Notes under the pieces: model-generated | Seen by the model: the letters and a program-made list of their open reading frames with translations, nothing else | Told to the model about the DNA's origin: nothing | The model's database searches: none | Source of the DNA: Halorientalis persicus | GTDB lineage: Archaea > Halobacteriota > Halobacteria > Halobacteriales > Haloarculaceae | Length of the DNA: 64,000 bases | Direction of reading: 5' to 3' | Assembly (NCBI RefSeq): GCF_900110215.1 | Contig: NZ_FOCX01000016.1 | Coordinates: 1 to 64,000, forward strand | In this document: piece after piece, positions 57,186-64,000 of the stretch | Position numbering within the stretch: position 1 is the first letter of the stretch | Layout: each line of letters starts with the position of its first letter | Made by a program: the position numbers and the translations under genes

Positions 57186-57599
57186 CTACGGGAGTGCGTC
57201 GTCGAACCTGAACGCCGCGGCGTCGTTGACACTCGGGTGATCGATCTCTGGATCGTCCACCCGGAGGTAGGTGTTTTTCTTTCCCGCTCTCGTCTCAGGA
57301 ACCCAGTACAGCCGATCGGTGTCCTTACACCGGATCGCGAACGCGTCGATCGAGTCGCCGTACTCTTTTGCAACCACGTCACCGTCTACGGTCGTCTTAC
57401 TGGCCGTTTTGAACCGAACGCAACCGTCTTCGATCCATCCGGTTTTGCACTGGACCCGGTGCAGCCCCGGCGTGGAATCGACGACCAGATCGTAGCTGTC
57501 GTTGTCACCGAACGGTATCGAGACGCTGTATCCCCGAGCGATCAGTGCGTGGATGATCCTCGCCTCGGTCGTATCTCCCCTGTCTTTCGTGTTCCCCAT
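57186..57599 (-). CDS. PD-(D/E)XK nuclease, group I intron/HEN-like
   Basis: A 137-aa protein with the PD-(D/E)XK signature: Y-D-L-V-V-D (Asp) followed by H-R-V-Q-C-K-T-G, where Q-x-K is the variant of E-x-K found in the group I intron endonuclease-like and archaeal Holliday-junction-like subfamily. The N-terminal T-K-D-R-G-D-T-T-E-A is typical of this small nuclease family. Start M-G-N-T-K at 57599. It lies between tRNA-Asp and the coiled-coil gene and may be cargo of a decayed element; flanks show tRNA-like scraps. A cellular DNA-repair role is the alternative. Confidence 0.75.
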   Translation of the reverse strand: MGNTKDRGDTTEARIIHALIARGYSVSIPFGDNDSYDLVVDSTPGLHRVQCKTGWIEDGCVRFKTASKTTVDGDVVAKEYGDSIDAFAIRCKDTDRLYWVPETRAGKKNTYLRVDDPEIDHPSVNDAAAFRFDDALP

Positions 57600-57823
57600 C
57601 CGGTAGCGGTTGCTTCGGTCTCTGGTTTCAATCCTCGTACCCGAAGCTGGCTCACGAGCCCCGCCGTCGAAACGTATGTCCGGAGCGAGAGTACGCAGTC
57701 TCCCCCGTGTACGCCGACCGACGGAGTCGGTCGGAACTTGAACCACAGTCGCAGCAAAACCGCTCTCTGGTTCAGATCCGCTTGGCATATCTGTGACTCA
57801 CGGATTCGTTCGTCGCAAAAGTA
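57600..57823. other. Spacer between nuclease gene and tRNA-Asp
   Basis: No gene. The minus strand has two segments resembling the tRNA-Asp 3' end: tgtggttcaagttcc around 57730-57745 and tcgctccgga around 57679-57690, both imperfect. The hairpin ccgaccgac/gtcggtcgg (57715-57733) is also present. These may be decayed attachment-site copies or chance. Confidence 0.35.
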
Positions 57824-57896
57824 CGCCCGGAGCGGGATTTGAACCCGCGTCACGACCGTGACAGGGTCGTATGATGGGCCACTACACCATCCGGGC
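57824..57896 (-). tRNA. tRNA-Asp (anticodon GTC)
   Basis: On the minus strand: acceptor gcccgga/tccgggc, anticodon loop ctgtcac (GTC, Asp), T-arm gcggg-ttcaaat-cccgc, discriminator G as expected for tRNA-Asp. No CCA encoded. Confidence 0.95.
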
Positions 57897-58186
57897 GAAC
57901 GCATTTCATCGTATCCGGGTTGCAGTATTAAGGCTTTCCAATGCGACCGGCGTCGTCACCCGTTCCCACGACCCATCCTCGGGGGAGATCGTGTGAAAAA
58001 CTCACAATAACCCAAACTCCTATGTGCGCAGTTCTCGTACTGACGGGTGAACACGCCTGTTCTGTCCCCGGCGACGGGGGTCGCATAGCGCCGCTCGGCG
58101 GGTTTTGACAAGTCTTAAATGGGCCCCACCGCAAGGACGCTGTAGTATCTCGTGACAGCAACCTTCTCCAGCCAGCCAGGCCACAC
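57897..58186. promoter_or_regulatory. Promoter and leader region of the RNA polymerase operon
   Basis: A 290-bp spacer. The TATA-like box tcttaaat (58113-58120) lies about 67 nt before the rpoH ATG, so the operon mRNA has a leader of roughly 40 nt, unlike the leaderless genes nearby. No hairpin or riboswitch is apparent. Upstream parts hold nothing I can identify. Confidence 0.5.
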
Positions 58187-58414
58187 ATGGTAGACGTAAG
58201 CGAACACGAACTCGTACCGGAACACAACGTTCTCGACGACGAGGACCTCGAGGACGTGCTTCAGGAGTACAACATCGACCGAACAGACCTGCCGAAGATC
58301 AAGCGTGCGGACCCGGCTCTGCCCGACGGGGCCGACGTGGGCGACGTGATCGAGATCGTCCGTGACTCCCGCACGACGGATCAGGCAGTCGTATACCGGC
58401 TCGTGGTGGAATAA
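58187..58414 (+). CDS. rpoH: DNA-directed RNA polymerase subunit H (Rpo5)
   Basis: A 75-aa archaeal Rpb5 C-terminal-like subunit: [12 protein letters not shown] and [11 protein letters not shown] are the family core. It packs on the polymerase jaw and is the first gene of the operon. Stop and next start are adjacent (taa then atg). Length and motifs are standard. Confidence 0.96.
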   Translation: MVDVSEHELVPEHNVLDDEDLEDVLQEYNIDRTDLPKIKRADPALPDGADVGDVIEIVRDSRTTDQAVVYRLVVE

Positions 58415-59980
58415 ATGAGAATCGACGACAGACGCGCGATTTCGCGTGAGTACTTTTCGAGAGAACGGCTCGCAGAACACCACTTCCGGTCGTTCAATGC
58501 CTTCCTCGACCGGGGGATGCAGGAAGTGGTCGACGAGAAAGAGACCATCGAAACCGACATCGGCGACAAGGAGGGCGAGGAGCCGGTCTACGTCGAACTC
58601 GGTGACGTACGCGTCGTCACGCCCCGCGTTCGGGAAGCCGACGGCTCCGAGGAACTGCTCTATCCCCAGGAAGCCCGACTCCGGAACATCACCTACGCCG
58701 CGCCGGTGTTCATGGAGATGCGGATCATCAAGGGCGGCAAGGAGGAAGAGGAACACGTCGTCGACCAGACCGAGACCAAGATCGGCCGGATGCCGATCAT
58801 GGTCGGGTCGAACAAGTGTAACATCTCCGGGTTCACCGAGAACGAACTGATCGATATCGGTGAAGACCCGGCCGACCCCGGCGGCTACTTCTGTGTCAAC
58901 GGCTCCGAGCGGGTCCTGATGACCAGCGAGGACCTCGCGCCGAACAAGATCCTCGCCGAGTACGACACCAAGTACGGCGACGAGATTCAGGTCGCCAAGA
59001 CCTTCTCCCAGCGCCGGGGCTACCGCGCCCTCGTGCTCTGTGAGCGGACCCGGGACGGCATCCTGGAAGTTTCGTTCCCGTCGGTCTCGGGGAGCATCAA
59101 CTTCGTCACGCTCGTGCGCGCGCTCGGCCTGGAATCGGACGAGGAGATCGTCCACCGGGTCAGCGACGACCCCGAGATCGTGAAGTTCATGCTCGAGAAC
59201 CTGGAGGAGGCCGACGTCCAGACGACCGAGGAGGCCATCGAGACGCTCGGGAAACGCGTCGCCAGTGGTCAGGGCAAGAACTACCAGCTGAAGCGGGCGA
59301 ACTACGTGATCGACCGGTACCTCCTGCCTCACCTCCACGAGGACGGGGTCGACGAGGAGGAGGTCCGGATCAACAAGGCGTACTACCTCTGCCGGATGGC
59401 CGAGGCCTGCTTCGAGCTGGCGCTGGGCCGGCGCGAATCGGACGACAAGGACCACTACGCCAACAAGCGCCTGAAGGTCAGTGGCGACCTGATGAAGGAC
59501 CTGTTCCGGACGGCGCTGAACAAGCTGGCACGGGACGTGAAGTACCAGCTCGAACGCGCGAATATGCGCAACCGGCAGCTGTCGGTGTCCACGGTCGTTC
59601 GGTCGGACGTACTGACCGAGCGGCTCGAACACCCGATCGCGACGGGGAACTGGGTAGGCGGCCGGTCCGGCGTGTCCCAACTCGTGGACCGGACGGACTA
59701 CATGGGGGTCCTCTCGCACCTGCGCCGCCTGCGCTCGCCGCTCTCGCGCAGTCAGCCCCACTTCGAGGCGCGTGACCTGCACGCGACTCAGTGGGGGCGG
59801 ATCTGTCCCTCCGAGACGCCGGAAGGCCCCAACTGTGGGCTGGTGAAGAACTTCGCGCAGGCGATGGAGCTGTCACAGAACATCGAGGACGAACAGGAAC
59901 TGAAACACGAACTCGCGTCGATGGGCGTCTCGGGGATCCCGGGCATCGAGTCCATCGAACAGCAGCCAGCGGACGACTAA
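58415..59980 (+). CDS. rpoB2: DNA-directed RNA polymerase subunit B'' (Rpo2N)
   Basis: A 521-aa N-terminal half of the second-largest subunit. Landmarks include [16 protein letters not shown], and at the end [20 protein letters not shown] (the fork-loop region). In halophiles and methanogens the B gene is split into B'' and B'. The partner starts after one intervening base. It is complete at both ends. Confidence 0.97.
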   Translation: MRIDDRRAISREYFSRERLAEHHFRSFNAFLDRGMQEVVDEKETIETDIGDKEGEEPVYVELGDVRVVTPRVREADGSEELLYPQEARLRNITYAAPVFMEMRIIKGGKEEEEHVVDQTETKIGRMPIMVGSNKCNISGFTENELIDIGEDPADPGGYFCVNGSERVLMTSEDLAPNKILAEYDTKYGDEIQVAKTFSQRRGYRALVLCERTRDGILEVSFPSVSGSINFVTLVRALGLESDEEIVHRVSDDPEIVKFMLENLEEADVQTTEEAIETLGKRVASGQGKNYQLKRANYVIDRYLLPHLHEDGVDEEEVRINKAYYLCRMAEACFELALGRRESDDKDHYANKRLKVSGDLMKDLFRTALNKLARDVKYQLERANMRNRQLSVSTVVRSDVLTERLEHPIATGNWVGGRSGVSQLVDRTDYMGVLSHLRRLRSPLSRSQPHFEARDLHATQWGRICPSETPEGPNCGLVKNFAQAMELSQNIEDEQELKHELASMGVSGIPGIESIEQQPADD

Positions 59981-59981
59981 T

Positions 59982-61808
59982 ATGAGTCAAGGACGAGACG
60001 CGAAAGTATACGTCAACGGCAGTCTGGTCGGGACACACCCCGAACCGGAGAAGCTCGCAGAGGACATTCGACAGGCCCGCCGCCGGGGCGACGTCAGCGA
60101 GATGGTCAACGTCTCGGTGAAAGATCGCACCGACGAGGTCATCGTCAACGCCGACGCCGGGCGGGCGCGCCGCCCGCTGATCGTCGTCGAGGACGGCGAA
60201 CCCCTCATTTCGGACGAGGAGGTCGCCGCGCTCAAGGCCGGTGAACTCGGCTTCGACGAACTGGTCGACCGAGGTTACGTCGAGTTCATCGACGCCGAGG
60301 AGGAAGAAGACATCCTCGTCGCCGTCGACGAGGACGACGTGACCGAGGATCACACGCACCTCGAAGTCGACCCCCAGCTGATCTTCGGGATCGGTGCGGG
60401 GATGATTCCCTACCCCGAACACAACGCCAGCCCCCGCATTACGATGGGGTCGGGGATGATCAAGCAGTCGCTGGGACTGCCGAGCGCGAACTACCGGATC
60501 CGGCCGGACACGCGCCAGCACCTGCTGCACTACCCCCAGCTGTCGATGGTCAAGACCCAGACCACCGAACAGATCGGGTACGACGACCGGCCGGCGGCCC
60601 AGAACTTCGTCGTCGCCGTGATGAGCTACGAGGGGTTCAACATCGAGGACGCCCTGGTGCTCAACGGTGGCTCGGTCGACCGGGCGCTGGCTCGCTCCCA
60701 TTTCTTCCGGACCTACGAGGGCGAGGAACGCCGCTATCCCGGCGGCCAGGAGGACCGTTTCGAGGTCCCCGAGGACGACGTGCGCGGCGCACGCGGGGAA
60801 GAGGCCTACACCCACCTCGACGAGGACGGTCTCGTCAACCCCGAGACACGGGTCGGCGAGAACGACGTCCTGCTGGGGAAGACCTCGCCGCCCCGCTTTT
60901 TGGAAGAACCGGACGACATGGGTGGGCTCTCCCCGCAGAAGCGCCGTGAAACGTCGGTTACGATGCGTTCCGGCGAGAGCGGTGTCGTCGACACCGTCAC
61001 GCTCATGGAGGGCGAAGACGGCTCCAAGCTCTCGAAGGTCAAGGTGCGCGACGAGCGGATCCCCGAACTCGGGGACAAGTTCGCGTCGCGACACGGTCAG
61101 AAGGGGGTCGTCGGTCACATCGCACCCCAGGAGGACATGCCCTTCACCGAGGAGGGCGTGGTGCCGGACCTGATCCTCAACCCGCACGCGCTTCCCTCCC
61201 GGATGACGGTGGGCCACGTGCTGGAGATGCTCGGCGGCAAGGTCGGCTCGCTGGAGGGCCGGCGTGTCGACGGGACGCCGTTTACCGGCGAGAACGAGGA
61301 CGAACTCCGCGACTCGCTGGAGGAACACGGCTTCCAGTCCAGCGGCAAGGAGATCATGTATTCGGGCGTCACCGGAGAACAGATCGAGGCCGACATCTTC
61401 GTCGGGACGATCTTCTACCAGAAGCTCTACCACATGGTCTCGAACAAACTGCACGCCCGTTCGCGCGGGCCGGTGCAGGTCCTGACCCGCCAGCCTACCG
61501 AGGGGCGTGCCCGCGAGGGTGGCCTGCGTATCGGTGAGATGGAACGGGACGTGTTCATCGGGCACGGTGCGGCCATGACGCTGAAAGAGCGCCTGCTCGA
61601 CGAGTCCGACCGCGAGTGGATTTACGTCTGTGCCGAATGTGGCATGACCGCCGTCGAGAACGTCGAGCAACGGCGCGTCTACTGTCCGAACTGTGAGGAG
61701 GAGACCGACATCCACGAGGTGGAGATGTCCTACGCGTTCAAGCTCCTGCTGGACGAGATGAAAGCGCTCGGGATTGCACCCCGGATCGAACTGGAGGACG
61801 CAGTCTAA
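59982..61808 (+). CDS. rpoB1: DNA-directed RNA polymerase subunit B' (Rpo2C)
   Basis: A 608-aa C-terminal half of the second-largest subunit. It has [13 protein letters not shown] (active-site hybrid binding), [20 protein letters not shown], and the C-terminal zinc site C-A-E-C-G and C-P-N-C. Starts 1 nt after rpoB2 and its TAA overlaps the ATG of rpoA' (taatg). Confidence 0.97.
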   Translation: MSQGRDAKVYVNGSLVGTHPEPEKLAEDIRQARRRGDVSEMVNVSVKDRTDEVIVNADAGRARRPLIVVEDGEPLISDEEVAALKAGELGFDELVDRGYVEFIDAEEEEDILVAVDEDDVTEDHTHLEVDPQLIFGIGAGMIPYPEHNASPRITMGSGMIKQSLGLPSANYRIRPDTRQHLLHYPQLSMVKTQTTEQIGYDDRPAAQNFVVAVMSYEGFNIEDALVLNGGSVDRALARSHFFRTYEGEERRYPGGQEDRFEVPEDDVRGARGEEAYTHLDEDGLVNPETRVGENDVLLGKTSPPRFLEEPDDMGGLSPQKRRETSVTMRSGESGVVDTVTLMEGEDGSKLSKVKVRDERIPELGDKFASRHGQKGVVGHIAPQEDMPFTEEGVVPDLILNPHALPSRMTVGHVLEMLGGKVGSLEGRRVDGTPFTGENEDELRDSLEEHGFQSSGKEIMYSGVTGEQIEADIFVGTIFYQKLYHMVSNKLHARSRGPVQVLTRQPTEGRAREGGLRIGEMERDVFIGHGAAMTLKERLLDESDREWIYVCAECGMTAVENVEQRRVYCPNCEEETDIHEVEMSYAFKLLLDEMKALGIAPRIELEDAV

Positions 61809-64000
61809 TGAGTCAGCACGCACCCAAAGAGATCGGCGAACTCAGCTTCGGGCTGATGGACCCCGAGGAGTATCGGGACATGAGTGCCACGAAGGTCATC
61901 ACGGCCGACACCTACGACGACGACGGGTTCCCCATCGACATGGGGCTGATGGACCCGCGGCTGGGCGTGATCGACCCCGGCCTCGAGTGCAAGACCTGTG
62001 GCAAGCATTCGGGATCCTGTAACGGCCACTTCGGCCACATCGAACTCGCGGCCCCCGTCATCCACGTCGGGTTCGCGAAGCTCATCCGCCGGCTCCTGCG
62101 CGGGACCTGTCGGGACTGTTCGCGGCTCTGTCTCAACGACGAGGAACGCGAGGAGTTCACGAGTCGTCTGCGACGCGCCCGCGAGCTCAGCAACGACCTC
62201 AACGACGTGACCAAGGCCGCCATCCGACAGGCCCGCAAGAAGGACCACTGTCCGTTCTGTGGCGGCCAGCAGTACGACATCAACCACGAGAAACCGACGA
62301 CCTACTACGAGGTCCAGCAGGTGCTGTCCGCGGAGTATCCGGACCTGATCGCCGAGGCGATGGAGCCCGACCCCGACGACGAGGACGACCGGGGCGTCTC
62401 GCCCGTCGAACTCGCCGACGAGACCGGGATCGACCAGAGCCGGATTCAGGAGATCCTCTCCGGCGAGTTCCGTCCGCGCGAGGAAGACCGCAAGGCCATC
62501 GAGCGCGCGCTGGACGTGGACCTAACCGAGGAGGACATGAACAAGCTGATGCCCAGCGACATCCGGGACTGGTTCGAGGATATCCCGGACGGGGACCTCG
62601 ATGTCCTCGGGATCAGCGCCGAGCGCTCCCGGCCCGAGTGGATGATCCTGACCGTGCTGCCGGTGCCGCCGGTCACGGCCCGGCCGTCGATCACGCTGGA
62701 CAACGGCCAGCGGTCCGAAGACGACCTCACGCACAAGCTGGTCGACATCATCCGGATCAACCAGCGGTTCATGGAGAACCGTGAGGCCGGTGCGCCCCAG
62801 CTGATCATCGAGGACCTCTGGGAACTGCTCCAGTACCACGTCACCACCTTCATGGACAACGAGATCTCGGGGACGCCGCCGGCCCGGCACCGTTCCGGCC
62901 GGCCGCTGAAGACCCTCTCTCAGCGCCTGAAGGGCAAGGAGGGGCGCTTCCGTGGCTCGCTGTCCGGGAAGCGTGTCAACTTCTCGGCTCGTACGGTAAT
63001 CTCGCCCGACCCGACGCTGAGCCTGAACGAGGTCGGTGTGCCCGACCGGGTCGCCACCGAGATGACCCAGACGATGAACGTCAACGAGCGCAACCTGGAA
63101 GAGGCGCGCCGCTACGTCTCCAACGGGCCGGAAGCGCATCCGGGCGCGAACTACGTGAAACGGCCGGACGGCCGTCGCCTCAAGGTGACCGAGAAGAACT
63201 GCGAGGAACTGGCCGAGAAGGTCCAGCCCGAGTGGGAAGTCTCCCGGCATCTGGTCGACGGGGACATCATCATCTTCAACCGGCAGCCGTCGCTGCACCG
63301 GATGTCGATCATGGCCCACGAGGTCGTCGTGATGCCGTACAAGACGTTCCGGCTGAACACGACCGTCTGCCCGCCGTACAACGCGGACTTCGACGGCGAC
63401 GAGATGAATATGCACGCCCTCCAGAACGAGGAGGCCCGTGCCGAGGCTCGCGTCCTGATGCGCGTGCAGGAACAGATGCTCTCGCCCCGGTTCGGTGAGA
63501 ACATCATCGGTGCGATCCAGGACCACATCAGCGGGACGTACCTGCTGACCAACCAGAACCCACACTTCAACGAGACGCAGGCGCTGGACCTGCTCCGGGC
63601 GACCCGGATCGACGAACTGCCCGAACCCGACGGCACCGACGACGCCGGCAACGAGTACTGGACCGGCCGGACGGTGTTCTCGGAACTCCTGCCCGACGAA
63701 CTCAACCTCGAGTTCCGCTCCTCGGCCGGCGACGAGGTCGTGATCGAGAACGGCCAGTTGCTGGATGGGACCATCGACGAGGACGCGGTCGGCGCGTTCG
63801 GCGGGGAGATCGTCGACACCATCGCCAAGGTGTACTCGAAGACCCGGGCACGCATCTTCGTCAACGAGGTCGCCTCGCTGGCGATGCGTTCGATCATGCA
63901 CTTTGGCTTCTCGATCGGGATCGACGACGAGTCGGTCTCGCCGGCAGCCGAAGAGCAGATCGACGAGGCGATCGAGAACGCGTACGCCCGTGTCCAGGAA
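61808..64000 (+). CDS. rpoA1: DNA-directed RNA polymerase subunit A' (Rpo1N), 5' part
   Basis: The frame starts at 61808 and is open to the window end (731 codons; the full haloarchaeal subunit is nearer 970). It shows the zinc sites C-K-T-C-G-K and C-N-G-H-F-G-H, then C-R-D-C and C-P-F-C, the R-F-R-G-S-L-S-G-K-R-V-N-F-S-A-R-T segment and the catalytic N-A-D-F-D-G-D, which binds the active-site Mg2+. No intein or frameshift is seen. Translationally coupled to rpoB1. Confidence 0.97.
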   Translation, partial: MSQHAPKEIGELSFGLMDPEEYRDMSATKVITADTYDDDGFPIDMGLMDPRLGVIDPGLECKTCGKHSGSCNGHFGHIELAAPVIHVGFAKLIRRLLRGTCRDCSRLCLNDEEREEFTSRLRRARELSNDLNDVTKAAIRQARKKDHCPFCGGQQYDINHEKPTTYYEVQQVLSAEYPDLIAEAMEPDPDDEDDRGVSPVELADETGIDQSRIQEILSGEFRPREEDRKAIERALDVDLTEEDMNKLMPSDIRDWFEDIPDGDLDVLGISAERSRPEWMILTVLPVPPVTARPSITLDNGQRSEDDLTHKLVDIIRINQRFMENREAGAPQLIIEDLWELLQYHVTTFMDNEISGTPPARHRSGRPLKTLSQRLKGKEGRFRGSLSGKRVNFSARTVISPDPTLSLNEVGVPDRVATEMTQTMNVNERNLEEARRYVSNGPEAHPGANYVKRPDGRRLKVTEKNCEELAEKVQPEWEVSRHLVDGDIIIFNRQPSLHRMSIMAHEVVVMPYKTFRLNTTVCPPYNADFDGDEMNMHALQNEEARAEARVLMRVQEQMLSPRFGENIIGAIQDHISGTYLLTNQNPHFNETQALDLLRATRIDELPEPDGTDDAGNEYWTGRTVFSELLPDELNLEFRSSAGDEVVIENGQLLDGTIDEDAVGAFGGEIVDTIAKVYSKTRARIFVNEVASLAMRSIMHFGFSIGIDDESVSPAAEEQIDEAIENAYARVQE

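Noticed and set aside
1-64000. CRISPR array
   Set aside because: No regularly spaced direct repeats with unique spacers were seen; the tRNA-end copies have irregular spacing and are not spacers.

Overview
The window is part of a haloarchaeal chromosome (class Halobacteria). The proteins are mostly acidic. RNA polymerase subunit B is split into B'' and B', followed by A'. There are also an archaeal aIF2-beta, an archaeal MptD, a type II GAPDH, class III (type IV-like) pilins, zinc-ribbon proteins of halophile type and many short leaders with a TATA box 25-31 nt before the start codon. From about 9.36 kb onward the DNA is very GC-rich with strong G/C third positions. The first 9.1-9.3 kb is visibly AT-richer and mostly encodes poorly conserved genes, so I read it as an accessory island that enters from the left and ends just before the azf-like gene. 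The genus cannot be fixed from this sequence alone.

Accessory island, 1-9.3 kb. It carries a DUF262/HNH (GmrSD-type) nuclease with a small gene 2 nt behind it, the C-terminal stub of a lost restriction-modification enzyme, a 75-aa protein, and a two-gene nuclease operon (Mrr-like PD-(D/E)XK enzyme plus a single-HKD phospholipase-D-type nuclease, 2 nt apart). Further right are three small zinc-finger genes linked by 4-nt stop/start overlaps and headed by a SWIM protein, a type IV pilin, a winged-helix protein, a lipoprotein and a coiled-coil protein. It looks like a defence island. The nuclease pair is the best candidate for an undescribed system.

Core chromosome, 9.3-34.5 kb. Here lie an azf-like glucose-6-phosphate dehydrogenase, aIF2-beta with a TRAM domain, MptD, a 7TM-PAS-PAS histidine kinase, an ABC exporter, creatininase-family hydrolase, two DUF192 proteins, tRNA-Val, tRNA-Phe, cold-shock protein, cupin, aldo/keto reductase, a second pilin, an orphan Eco57I-type methylase, a glutathionyl-hydroquinone-reductase-type protein and ribosomal protein L10e/uL16. 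Two signs of mobility stand out: at least two near-perfect copies of the tRNA-Val 3' end in the 230 bp after that tRNA, and a solo TnpB (IS1341-type) element with a recognisable guide-RNA scaffold.

Core chromosome, 34.5-57.6 kb. Metabolic and surface genes follow: UspA, RimK-like ATP-grasp ligase, Hsp20, type II GAPDH, acyl-CoA synthetase, an M29-like aminopeptidase, two protein-isoaspartate methyltransferase paralogues (the second lacking the usual active-site segments), a back-to-back CrcB fluoride channel pair, FAH-family hydrolase and a class V aminotransferase. A membrane-protein cluster follows (transglutaminase, DUF7269, DUF58, DUF7519) with a convergent MoxR ATPase. Two intergenic stretches, after L10e and at 56.2-56.4 kb, are packed with perfect hairpins.

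Right end, 57.8-64 kb. tRNA-Asp is followed by the RNA polymerase operon rpoH-rpoB''-rpoB'-rpoA', genes touching or overlapping. rpoA' runs off the window.
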